Shown here: one piece after another, positions 52,164-59,718 of the stretch
Layout of the letters: each line of letters begins with the position of its first letter
Position numbering within the stretch: the first letter of the stretch is position 1
Assembly (NCBI GenBank): GCA_965224795.1
Contig: CBDDAE010000001.1
Coordinates: 186,001 to 250,000, forward strand
Origin: NVTR01 sp036480115
Lineage (GTDB): Bacteria > Pseudomonadota > Alphaproteobacteria > Rhodobacterales > Rhodobacteraceae
Direction of reading: 5' to 3'
DNA: 64,000 bases
Position numbers and translations under genes: made by a program
Notes under the pieces: generated by a model
The model's input: the letters and a program-made list of their open reading frames with translations, nothing else
Databases searched by the model: none
Told to the model about the DNA's origin: nothing

Positions 52164-52533
52164 CATACCCGCCGGGTAAAGTGGGATCGACAACAAAGCA
52201 GTAGTCTAAACTAGGGCACATGGTTTTTGCCTCGGCAATTACAATTTTTGGGTTCGGTAAATACGGTACAATGATCTGGTAACTCCCCTTATACTCTGCA
52301 CTTTCTAATACCTGAGCCAGGTCCAGGAAATCAAAACTTTGGTTTACGAGACAGGTCAAAACAATATCCGGTCTAAGCTTATTTAGGAATTCGGTAGATA
52401 TCTCCCAGATATCAGCAAATTCAATCCTTGATGAGGAGGGCAGGTTTTGCCCCGCTTGACGCCATTGAAAGACATCGCCGACCGCTAGTACAACAGATTG
52501 TCTTTCAATCTTTTTCTCAGAAATCATCGACAC
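52156..52533 (-). CDS. conserved-looking hypothetical protein (125 aa)
   Basis: I do not recognise this protein. It has no membrane segment or signal peptide. The middle (EFLNKLRPDIVLTCLVNQSFDFLDLAQVL) and following YQIIVPYLPNP stretch resemble the alpha/beta rhythm of a receiver domain, but the acidic pocket and phosphoacceptor Asp are absent, so at most it is a degenerate receiver-like fold. GTG start at 52533 or ATG at 52527; neither has a strong ribosome-binding site. It faces the carbonic-anhydrase gene. Confidence 0.55.
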   Translation of the reverse strand: MSMISEKKIERQSVVLAVGDVFQWRQAGQNLPSSSRIEFADIWEISTEFLNKLRPDIVLTCLVNQSFDFLDLAQVLESAEYKGSYQIIVPYLPNPKIVIAEAKTMCPSLDYCFVVDPTLPGGYVN

Positions 52534-53020
52534 ATTTGGCCAAACAATATGCTGAAATAACGTGCATAAAACAAATTATGCCCGGTGCATATTTCTGTCC
52601 CTCCAATACAGGTTTACAACCTAGAGTGGCAAAACGGTTGGGCGAATGCAAGCAAGATAATAGTCAGTGCGTCAAATTTCAGTATTCTTAACCCCCACAA
52701 ATTCCCTAAATATTCCCCAAACCACGGGTAGCTAATAGAAAATTGTTTCCCAAGGTTTCATCTATTCTTCGAATAGCTAAGGCAGCGAGCAGCCGGTCAA
52801 ATTGAGCTTCCTAAACAAGGGCGGTAATTGGCAGTTGTTGCCTATAATACATATTATGTTAAATTTATCCTGTAGACATTACAGCCAGCAATACATCGCT
52901 GCTTACCCGCAAACCTATGAAACAATGCCACTTAATCCACTAAACCATAAATAAATCCCCACCCCCTCGACAATCAACCACTGCGCCCCGTAAAATTGAA
53001 TTGCTGGGAATGAGGATGCA
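52534..53020. other. 487-bp AT-rich intergenic region before aroQ
   Basis: No convincing gene. It holds a perfect TATAAT (52843-52848) without a good -35, inside an ATAATA-CA-TATTAT inverted repeat (52844-52857) directly after GGCA-N5-TGCC (52830-52842). These stacked repeats about 170 bp before aroQ may form an operator region for the aroQ-luxR unit. GAGGATG at 53013-53019 is the aroQ ribosome-binding site. Confidence 0.45.
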
Positions 53021-53464
53021 ATGAAATCACTACTAATATTAAACGGTCCTAACCTGAATTTATTGGGCGAACGCCAACCTGAAGTGTATGGATCAACCAC
53101 ACTGGCAGAGATAGAAACCATGTGCATCAACGCAGCCCAAGAATTTGGTGCCACTGCAAGCTGTATGCAATCCAACCAGGAAGGCGATTTGGTGGATGCG
53201 ATACATCAGGCCCGTGGCCAGCACGATGGTATTGTTCTGAATGCCGGTGCTTATACTCACACCTCAATTGCTTTGATGGATGCAATAACATCGGCGCAGG
53301 TTCCTACCGTTGAACTGCATCTTTCAAACATCCATGCCCGCGAAGATTTTCGCCATAAATCTTATATCGCTGCGGTCGCTGTTGGTCAGATATGTGGCTT
53401 TGGACCTACCGGGTACAGTTTGGCTATTCAGGCGATATTACAACATCTTAAAGAGATTTCTTAA
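53021..53464 (+). CDS. aroQ: type II 3-dehydroquinate dehydratase
   Basis: AroQ converts 3-dehydroquinate to 3-dehydroshikimate in the shikimate pathway. The 147-aa protein has the opening ILNGPNLNLLGERQPEVYG with catalytic Tyr24, the flexible-loop Arg, NAGAYTHTSIALMDA (~77), and the C-terminal VELHLSNIHARE with the active-site His region. Its stop overlaps the start of the LuxR-type gene (TAATG). Confidence 0.96.
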   Translation: MKSLLILNGPNLNLLGERQPEVYGSTTLAEIETMCINAAQEFGATASCMQSNQEGDLVDAIHQARGQHDGIVLNAGAYTHTSIALMDAITSAQVPTVELHLSNIHAREDFRHKSYIAAVAVGQICGFGPTGYSLAIQAILQHLKEIS

Positions 53465-54210
53465 TGTTCCTAAACTATCTGGAAAAACTGCATGAGTTGC
53501 AAACCATTGATGAGGTTTGGACCCTTCATGTTGAACAGATGGCTGAATTTGGATTTGATCGTCTGCTTTATGGTTTCACCAGGTTTCGCACCCAAAACTC
53601 ATTTGGTGACCGCGAAGATCTGCTAATGCTGACAAACCACAGCGTCGAATACCTGGAAAACTTTATTGAAACAGGCATGTATTTCAACGCGCCGATGGTT
53701 AAATGGGCCGCCGAAAATGTTGGTGCCTGTAGCTGGGGCTGGATGTCGGAACACAGCGATTCACTCACGGAAAGCGAACGAGAAGTTGTTGAATACAATC
53801 AAAAAATGGGAATAGTTGCTGGCTATTCCATTAGCTTCAAAGAAATTTCCAGCCGCTCAAAAGGCGCTATTGGTCTGGTGGCCAAAAAAGGTATTGGTCA
53901 AACTGAAATTGACGCCTTGTGGAAAGAAAAGGGGCGCGAGATCATTCAGATGAACAATGTTGCACACCTAAAAATGACAACTTTTCCCTTCCCTACCCTG
54001 CGCCGTCCGTTGACCAAACGCCAACGAGAAGCCCTGGAATGGGTTGGTGACGGCAAGACCATGCAGGATATTGCGACTATCATGGGGCTGTCACGACCAA
54101 CCGTGGAAAAACACCTGCGTTTGGCACGCGAAGCACTGGATGTAGAAACCACAGCACAGGCCGTATTGAAGGCTTCCAATCAAAATCAAATATTTTTGCT
54201 GGGTTCCTAG
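53464..54210 (+). CDS. LuxR-family transcriptional regulator (orphan, altered AHL pocket)
   Basis: A 248-aa protein with an N-terminal autoinducer-binding-like domain (~1-165) and a C-terminal GerE/LuxR HTH (~178-243; LTKRQREALEWVGDGKTMQDIATIMGLS). Compared with TraR/LasR-type positions at exactly constant spacing, Trp57 is Tyr63, Tyr61 is Phe67, Asp70 is Ala76, while Pro71 (Pro77), Trp85 (Trp91) and the late Gly (Gly120) are kept. Asp70 anchors the amide of acyl-homoserine lactones, so the ligand is probably different or absent. No luxI gene is in the window. Coupled to aroQ. Confidence 0.88.
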   Translation: MFLNYLEKLHELQTIDEVWTLHVEQMAEFGFDRLLYGFTRFRTQNSFGDREDLLMLTNHSVEYLENFIETGMYFNAPMVKWAAENVGACSWGWMSEHSDSLTESEREVVEYNQKMGIVAGYSISFKEISSRSKGAIGLVAKKGIGQTEIDALWKEKGREIIQMNNVAHLKMTTFPFPTLRRPLTKRQREALEWVGDGKTMQDIATIMGLSRPTVEKHLRLAREALDVETTAQAVLKASNQNQIFLLGS

Positions 54211-54251
54211 GCTAATTATCCAACCCAACAGGTAGGGAAAACCATACTTTC

Positions 54252-54281
54252 CTTACGCTAGGTAAGCTGCCAATCTAATAT
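54252..54281 (+). promoter_or_regulatory. candidate promoter with overlapping inverted repeat
   Basis: TTACGC (54253-54258), 17 bases, TAATAT (54276-54281). The inverted repeat CTTAC-N5-GTAAG (54252-54266) covers the -35 region and could be an operator. It points into the multi-hairpin region ending in a terminator at 54472. Confidence 0.4.
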
Positions 54282-54287
54282 TGTTCC

Positions 54288-54472
54288 GTGAGTGGTGGCA
54301 ATTTTTGCCGAGGGACAGTGGGCTGGGAAAACTGGTATTGCAGAAGGACCAGCCCGCACCGGGAAACCATGTGTTATTATGGTCTGCCCTAGCGACTGCG
54401 CCGTTTCCTCATCCCCAAAATAAGGATGGCGCAGGAATTTGGAGCGGTGCAGCTGAAACGCTGCACCGTTTT
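54288..54472 (+). ncRNA. candidate structured small RNA between the LuxR solo and tsf
   Basis: About 185 nt without a plausible ORF, bounded by a candidate promoter and an intrinsic terminator. It can fold into five consecutive hairpins: GGCAA/TTGCC (54297-54309); GTGGGCTGG/CCAGCCCGC (54318-54357); GGG..ACCAT/ATGGT..CCC (54361-54389); CTGCGC..CATCC/GGATG..GCGCAG (54396-54434); and the terminator stem CGGTGCAGC/GCTGCACCG (54445-54468) followed by TTTT. I do not recognise 6S, tmRNA, SRP or RNase P signatures. It could instead be the structured 3' UTR of the LuxR gene. Confidence 0.45.
54445..54472 (+). terminator. intrinsic terminator
   Basis: A perfect 9-bp stem (CGGTGCAGC/GCTGCACCG, 6-base loop) is followed by four T on the plus strand. 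It lies 8 bp from the tsf stop codon, but the T run is on the plus strand side, so it ends rightward transcripts. Confidence 0.75.
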
Positions 54473-54479
54473 CCATTTC

Positions 54480-55352
54480 TTAGCTATTCATCTTTGCAAC
54501 TTCGGCTGCAAAATCTTCTTCTTTTTTGTCGATACCTTCACCAACCTCAAGGCGGGCAAATCCAAGGACTTCAACACCGGCTTCCTCTGCGGCCTGGGCA
54601 ACAGTCTGATCCGGGTTGATCACAAAGGCCTGGCCCAAAAGCGTTACTTCGGACAAAAACTTTTTCATCCGGCCGACGATCATTTTTTCAATTACCTGTT
54701 CCGGTTTGCCAGATTCACGGGCTTGCTCAGTCAATACAGCCTTTTCACGGGCCACAAGATCAGCGTCCAGGTCGGCTTCACCCAAAGACGCAGGGTTGGC
54801 CGCAGCAACATGCATAGCGATTTGCTTGCCAATACCGTTATCTGTGCCTTTCAAGGCCACAAGAACACCAATTTTACCCAAATTGTCTGCAACAGAATTG
54901 TGGACATAGGATACAACCACATCGCCCTTAAGCGATACCATTCGGCGCAGTGACATATGCTCACCAATTTTGGCAATTGCATCGGTCAGCAGGGCTTCGA
55001 CGGGTTTGCCGCCAATTTCGCTGGCTTTTAGGCCATCAATGTCGTCGACGTTAAGCGCAGCACCGGCAAAAGATCCGACCATGCCCTGAAATTCAGCGTT
55101 CAAAGCTACAAAATCGGTCTCAGAGTTCACTTCAACAGCAACTCCCCTGCCCCCATCAACCGCGACCGCCACCAAACCTTCTGCGGCTGTGCGTCCGGAT
55201 TTCTTGGCCGCCTTGGCCAGACCTTTGGTGCGCAACCAATCAACTGCAGCGTCCATGTCACCGTCTGTTTCAGTCAGCGCTTTTTTTGCGTCCATCATGC
55301 CTGCGCCGGTACTGTCGCGCAGTTCTTTCACCATAGCGGCTGTGATTGCCAT
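54480..55352 (-). CDS. tsf: elongation factor Ts
   Basis: EF-Ts is the nucleotide-exchange factor of EF-Tu. The 290-aa protein has the UBA-like N-terminus (MVKELRDSTGAGMMDAKKAL ~7-26), the TDFVALN motif (~78) that contacts EF-Tu, and the dimerisation/core region with MHVAAANPASL. It follows rpsB in the usual rpsB-tsf operon, 75 bp downstream, after a strong stem-loop. Confidence 0.97.
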   Translation of the reverse strand: MAITAAMVKELRDSTGAGMMDAKKALTETDGDMDAAVDWLRTKGLAKAAKKSGRTAAEGLVAVAVDGGRGVAVEVNSETDFVALNAEFQGMVGSFAGAALNVDDIDGLKASEIGGKPVEALLTDAIAKIGEHMSLRRMVSLKGDVVVSYVHNSVADNLGKIGVLVALKGTDNGIGKQIAMHVAAANPASLGEADLDADLVAREKAVLTEQARESGKPEQVIEKMIVGRMKKFLSEVTLLGQAFVINPDQTVAQAAEEAGVEVLGFARLEVGEGIDKKEEDFAAEVAKMNS

Positions 55353-55379
55353 TTTGGATCTCCTAAATTTGGGTTTGCT

Positions 55380-55408
55380 GCCGGTTGCGGTGAAATCCGC
55401 AACCCGGC
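55380..55408 (-). terminator. stem-loop between rpsB and tsf
   Basis: GCCGGTTGCGG (55380-55390) pairs with CCGCAACCCGGC (55397-55408) around a 6-base loop, one base bulged. There is no T-tract on the minus strand after it, so it more likely tunes or protects the message than stops it. Confidence 0.55.
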
Positions 55409-55426
55409 ATTTGAGTTTTTAGCGCC

Positions 55427-56473
55427 CTAAGCGTCGTCTTTTGCTGCCTTCTTGGCTTTGGCTGTCGTCTTTTTAGCAGCTGGCTTGGCTTTTTTCTCCG
55501 GGACGTCGTCCTTTTCGGATTTAGCAGCCTTTGCAGCGGGCTTGGCTTTTGCCTTTTTGGCAGGCTTTTTCGGTTCCGCTTTTGTCTCTGCCTTTGCCTC
55601 GGCTTTGACTTCGGCCTTTGGCGCTTTTTCTTCTTTAGGCGCAGCTTCTGCTACAGCTTCTTTCTGTGCCTTTTCTTTCTTAGGCGCAGCTTCTGCCGCA
55701 GTTTCTTTTGGTGCCTTTTCCTCGGCAACAGCTTCTTCCACCGGGGTATCTTCCAATGCGCCAAGATCAATACCGGCCGCACCCATTTGGGCAGTCATAC
55801 CGTCAAGCGCCGCCCGGGCTACCAGATCACAATATAGATTGATCGCGCGCGCAGCGTCGTCATTGCCCGGGATGATAAAGTCAACATCATCCGGTGAGCA
55901 ATTTGTGTCGACGATAGCCACAACAGGAATACCCAGTTTTTTTGCTTCAGCAATGGCCAGGTCTTCTTTATTTACGTCAATGACAAAGATCAGATCGGGG
56001 CGGCCGCTCATTTCACGGATGCCGCCAAGGGAAGCCTGCAACTTTGTCTGCTGGCGCTCCATCCCAAGGCGTTCCTTCTTGGTCATGCCTTCGGCGCCGG
56101 ATTCCAGCTTTTCGTCATATTCTTTCAGACGCTTGATTGACTGGGAAACTGTCTGCCAGTTGGTCAAAGTGCCGCCAAGCCAACGGTAGTTCATGTAATA
56201 CTGCGCACACTTTTCCGCAGCTTCGGCGATTGGCTTTTGTGCCTGACGTTTTGTGCCAACAAAAAGAATGCTGCCGCCCTTGGCGACAGTGTCGCGCACC
56301 AGGTTCAGCGCAGCATCCAACATTGGTACAGTCTGTGTAAGATCAAGAATATGGATGCCATTGCGTGCGCCATAAATGAATTCGCCCATGCGGGGATTCC
56401 AGCGTTGCGTCTGGTGACCAAAGTGAACGCCAGCTTCCAAAAGCTGGCGCATAGAAAATTCAGGGAGCGCCAT
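55427..56473 (-). CDS. rpsB: 30S ribosomal protein S2 with long Lys/Ala/Glu-rich C-terminal tail
   Basis: S2 is a surface protein of the small subunit. The core (about 1-235) is typical: LPEFSMRQLLEAGVHFGHQTQRWNP, FVGTKRQAQKPIAEAA, YRWLGGTLTNW and PDDVDFIIPGNDDAARAI. After this comes a tail of about 110 residues made almost only of Ala, Lys, Glu and Pro: an acidic/alternating first half, then a strongly basic second half with PAKKAKAKPAAK-type repeats like histone H1. E. coli S2 is about 240 aa; this one is 348. The ATG at 56473 has AAAGGAACTTGGAC upstream; a reading from 56530 adds 19 unlikely residues. Confidence 0.95.
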   Translation of the reverse strand: MALPEFSMRQLLEAGVHFGHQTQRWNPRMGEFIYGARNGIHILDLTQTVPMLDAALNLVRDTVAKGGSILFVGTKRQAQKPIAEAAEKCAQYYMNYRWLGGTLTNWQTVSQSIKRLKEYDEKLESGAEGMTKKERLGMERQQTKLQASLGGIREMSGRPDLIFVIDVNKEDLAIAEAKKLGIPVVAIVDTNCSPDDVDFIIPGNDDAARAINLYCDLVARAALDGMTAQMGAAGIDLGALEDTPVEEAVAEEKAPKETAAEAAPKKEKAQKEAVAEAAPKEEKAPKAEVKAEAKAETKAEPKKPAKKAKAKPAAKAAKSEKDDVPEKKAKPAAKKTTAKAKKAAKDDA

Positions 56474-56708
56474 GTCCAAGTTCCTTTTTTCCGGTTTAGC
56501 CTCAGCGGGGGTGTAGGGGCATTTGCCCAACCGGCGGACGTCAATGGATTTCTCCCATATCGGCCCAAACCCCGCCTGTGGATTTAGATTGGGCGCGAAT
56601 ATTGGAAGTTGGACAAGATTGCAAGCATATATTGTGAGCTTGCGAAAAGATTGGTTACTGTTGGCAGGTCGACGTTAGTGTTTAGAACAAGCTAAAAAAG
56701 GATCAGTC

Positions 56709-57044
56709 ATGCAGTTTCCAGATTTCATTAAATCATTCCCCGACTTAGATGTGCCATTTCCAGATGATGTCGTACAATGTCACGCTATACAGTCCAACCG
56801 CGGCTTGGTGGTGTTTTTCGACTTTATACAGGATATGAACTTGCCTGCCCATTCCCATGGCGCACAATGGGGTACGGTTTTGGCCGGTGAAGTGGTGTTT
56901 ACAATAGGTGACAACACCCGGACCTATGGCCCCGGCGAAAGCTACAGCATCCCTGCAGGTGTGGTTCATAGCGCGATAATTCCGGCGGGTACCAAAGTTA
57001 TTGATGTGTTCGAAGAAGCTGATCGATATCCGCTTAAGAGTTAA
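56709..57044 (+). CDS. small cupin-domain protein
   Basis: A single cupin barrel of 111 aa. Metal-binding motif 1 reads PAHSHGAQWGTVLAGEVVF (His48, His50 and a Gln in place of the third ligand in some cupins; Glu in GEV) and motif 2 reads PAGVVHSAIIPAG with a conserved His. The substrate is unknown; such lone cupins bind small molecules or act as isomerases or oxygenases. AAAAAAGGATCAGTC precedes the ATG. It overlaps the next, convergent gene by 11 bp. Confidence 0.85.
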   Translation: MQFPDFIKSFPDLDVPFPDDVVQCHAIQSNRGLVVFFDFIQDMNLPAHSHGAQWGTVLAGEVVFTIGDNTRTYGPGESYSIPAGVVHSAIIPAGTKVIDVFEEADRYPLKS

Positions 57045-57714
57045 GCCATTCAATCAGCGGCAAGGTCTGCTGGCAGAGCGCCATAACCTGATCAACACAT
57101 TCGTCGGAACCTATCCAATTGGGTATTGGGATATTGTCCATTGTACGCAGGACCAATGCTTTGCGACGTAACAAGTGTTCCCAATCCCCATCAACGTCAA
57201 ACCCTGTGGGCAGCCGTTTCAAGTCTGGTTCGTCAAAACTGCAACCGATTTTTTCGGTGGCCTTGATGGCCAACAGCAATTCACCCCGATCCAGCGGGTC
57301 TAGTATGCGTGTTCGATAGGCCTTTAACGCAGCGGGGTCCAAACCAAACACCCCTGCCCCGTACCCAATGCCATGCGGGAACAATAACAGATGGAACGCC
57401 GGTGACCGGTTTGGGTGGCTTCCGGCCCAGAAAATCAGATGCATTCTGGCGTTGTAGGGGGATTTATCCTTCGAAAACCGCACATCCCGGTTGATCCGGC
57501 GCAACGTACCATTGATCCGGGCCTCAGCCTTTAGCGGTGTTGACAAATTCGACATAGTTTCTGCCAGGGCATTTGTCAGATCAAGTGCCGGGGTCTTCCA
57601 TGATGACTCGTATCGCTCCCGGTTAGCGTCAAACCAATCCTTGGAATTGTTCGCCTCCAAATCCCGAAGAAATTCGAAGCTGTCTTTTGGGAAGCCAACA
57701 AATCCCTCTGACAT
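57034..57714 (-). CDS. DUF2461 / TIGR02453 family protein
   Basis: A 226-aa protein with the family opening FPKDSFEFLRDLEANNSKDWFDANRERYE and the INRDVRFSKDKSPYN motif near residue 75, followed by PAFHLLLFPHGIGYGAGVF. These are diagnostic of TIGR02453 proteins, which are widespread but of unknown function. It stands between the cupin and psuK genes; no operon partner. Confidence 0.85.
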   Translation of the reverse strand: MSEGFVGFPKDSFEFLRDLEANNSKDWFDANRERYESSWKTPALDLTNALAETMSNLSTPLKAEARINGTLRRINRDVRFSKDKSPYNARMHLIFWAGSHPNRSPAFHLLLFPHGIGYGAGVFGLDPAALKAYRTRILDPLDRGELLLAIKATEKIGCSFDEPDLKRLPTGFDVDGDWEHLLRRKALVLRTMDNIPIPNWIGSDECVDQVMALCQQTLPLIEWLNS

Positions 57715-57831
57715 TCATTACTCCATCGAAAACATCAATCCGCAACAGTATTGTCAATCTAATGGATCTCGCAACAAATAACTGCGCTGGCAAGCCTTGC
57801 AGGCTTTGATACGTCCTGCCACAACCAAAGC

Positions 57832-58722
57832 ATGGAAAAACCAAATATCCTCTGTATTGGATCGGTCCTTTGGGACGTGATCGGCCGTTCCTCAAGCCAT
57901 ATGCATATTGGTTCAGACGTGCCCGGGCGTATCACCCGTTTGCCCGGTGGGGTGGCACTGAACATCGCCATGACTCTGTGTCGTTTTGATATGATACCCG
58001 CAATTCTGACAGCCGTTGGCAGCGACGATGAAGGCATTGAATTGCTGGCCGCCTGCACACGAATGGGAATAGTCACCGACCATGTTTACCGCTCTAAGGA
58101 TCTGCCAACAGACCGCTACATGGCGGTTGAAGGGGCCAACGGGCTGATTTCAGCAATAGCGGACGCCCATTCACTGGAAGCCGCGGGCGATAAAATTCTA
58201 GCACCATTAACGGATGGAACATTTGGCAGCGCCAACACCCCCTATAGCGGGATAATTGCGCTGGACGGCAATCTTACACAGGCGCTATTGGCAGACATTT
58301 CTCAAAGCCCTTTATTTTCTATGGCAGATTTGCGCCTTGCCCCGGCCAGCCCCGGCAAAGCCGAACGATTGTTACCATTGCTGGGCCATTCCGGCACCAC
58401 TATATACCTGAACCTGGAAGAGGCCGGCTTGCTTTGTCATACACGGTTTAAAACTTCAGTTGCAGGCGCACAGGGCCTGTTGGACCGCGGGGCCAAGCGG
58501 GTCTTGGTAACGGATGGCGGAAAATCTGCTTCTGACGGTACGCCCCAAGGCATTGTTACAGCGCCACCGCCAAAGGTGCTGGTCACTCGCGTTACCGGGG
58601 CTGGGGATACTTTTATGGCCGCCCATATTGCTGCAGAGGGCAATGGCTCAGATCGAAAATCAGCGCTAAGATTTGCGCTACAGGCCGCAGCGGATTATGT
58701 GTCAGGGGACACCCAACTATGA
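57832..58722 (+). CDS. psuK: PfkB-family kinase, probable pseudouridine kinase
   Basis: A ribokinase-type kinase of 296 aa. It has CIGSVLWDVIGRSSS at the N-terminus, the sugar-binding PGGVALNIAMTLCRF motif (~41-55), and the catalytic TGAGDTFMAAH motif (~258) with the general-base Asp. The start overlap with a PsuG-like gene (ATGA at 58719) indicates that it makes pseudouridine 5'-phosphate, PsuG's substrate. Taken alone the sequence only proves the PfkB family. Confidence 0.82.
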   Translation: MEKPNILCIGSVLWDVIGRSSSHMHIGSDVPGRITRLPGGVALNIAMTLCRFDMIPAILTAVGSDDEGIELLAACTRMGIVTDHVYRSKDLPTDRYMAVEGANGLISAIADAHSLEAAGDKILAPLTDGTFGSANTPYSGIIALDGNLTQALLADISQSPLFSMADLRLAPASPGKAERLLPLLGHSGTTIYLNLEEAGLLCHTRFKTSVAGAQGLLDRGAKRVLVTDGGKSASDGTPQGIVTAPPPKVLVTRVTGAGDTFMAAHIAAEGNGSDRKSALRFALQAAADYVSGDTQL

Positions 58723-59632
58723 TCAAGCTATCAATATTGCCAGAGGTTAAAACTGCCCTGGCGCAAAACAAACCTGTGGTTGCGCTTGAATCCACAATCA
58801 TAACCCACGGCATGCCCTACCCGCAAAATGTACAAACCGCGCGACTGGTGGAAGCGGAAATTCGAAATAACGGCGCGACACCAGCAACCATTGCGGTACT
58901 TAACGGTGATCTGTGTATCGGTCTAAGCCCGGATCAGCTTGAAGACCTGGGACAGGCAACAGATGTTGCGAAACTTTCGCGCGCTGATCTTGCCGCCTGC
59001 ATAGCCGCTGGAAGCACAGGTGCGACAACGGTGGCCGCGACAATGATTGCGGCCCACTTAGCGGGAATTCATGTATTTGCAACAGGCGGCATAGGCGGTG
59101 TACATCGCAATGCCGAAACCAGCTTTGATGTTTCCGCAGATCTGCACGAATTGGCCCTTACCCCGGTGACTGTTGTTGCGGCAGGGGCCAAAGCCATTCT
59201 CGATATTCCCAAAACGCTAGAGGTTCTTGAAACCCTTGGTGTTCCGGTCATAGCCTATGGTCAGGATGAATTCCCGGCCTTTTGGTCGCGGTCATCAGGC
59301 CTGCCCGCGCCAATCAGATTGGACAGCGCCGCCCAAATTGCCAAAGCGCAAACCGCACGCGCCTTCAAATGGGATTGTCAGGCGGGCAACTGGTGGCCAA
59401 CCCCATTCCGGCATCTGACGAGATCGCCGCAAGTGTAATTGTGCCGATTATCGAACAGGCACTGGCGGATGCAGACAAAGCCGGGGTGACCGCAAAGAAT
59501 GTTACGCCATTCCTTTTGGGAAGAATATTTGAGCTGACCGACGGCCAATCCCTGCAAGCCAATATTGCATTGGTTCTGAACAACGCAAGACTGGCCACAG
59601 ACATCGCAAAAGCGTTTGCATCGCAGGCATGA
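58719..59632 (+). pseudogene. psuG: pseudouridine-5'-phosphate glycosidase PsuG, frameshifted
   Basis: PsuG splits pseudouridine 5'-phosphate into uracil and ribose 5-phosphate. The first frame (58719 to a stop at 59438) matches the family through residue ~218: VVALESTIITHGMPYPQN with catalytic Glu, AKLSRADLAACIAAGSTGATTVAAT, VFATGGIGGVHRN. It then continues as unrelated sequence. The expected rest (GLSGGQLVANPIP ... PFLLGRIFELT ... SLQANIALVLNNA) is intact in the -1 frame, ending at 59632. The switch is at about 59367-59377 (AAATGGGATTG). The truncated product lacks the conserved Asn in ANPIP. Either a real frameshift or a sequencing error. Confidence 0.88.
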
Positions 59633-59673
59633 AATATTAAACCAATTAACCCACTGGATTGTAACGCCACCTC

Positions 59674-59691
59674 AATGTACATAAGTACATT
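59674..59691. promoter_or_regulatory. 18-bp interrupted palindrome upstream of the DUF502 gene
   Basis: AATGTAC-ATAA-GTACATT: 7-bp perfect arms around four bases, ending 27 bp before the ATG at 59719. Too AT-rich and small for a terminator, so an operator is likelier. Confidence 0.4.
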
Positions 59692-59718
59692 CGCGCCAGA
59701 TTACGGATTACCCTAACA

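Noticed and set aside
52575..52691. Small Cys-containing ORF upstream of aroQ
   Set aside because: The ATG at about 52578 has no ribosome-binding site, and the sequence is AT-rich intergenic with no family features.
54288..54472. 6S RNA, tmRNA, SRP RNA or RNase P RNA at this locus
   Set aside because: It folds as separate local hairpins rather than a long 6S rod with a central bubble, and lacks tmRNA tag, SRP tetraloop motif and RNase P conserved blocks. Kept as unassigned RNA.
54258..54476. 72-codon minus-strand ORF over the hairpin region
   Set aside because: No ribosome-binding site, odd composition, and the region is better explained by RNA structure.
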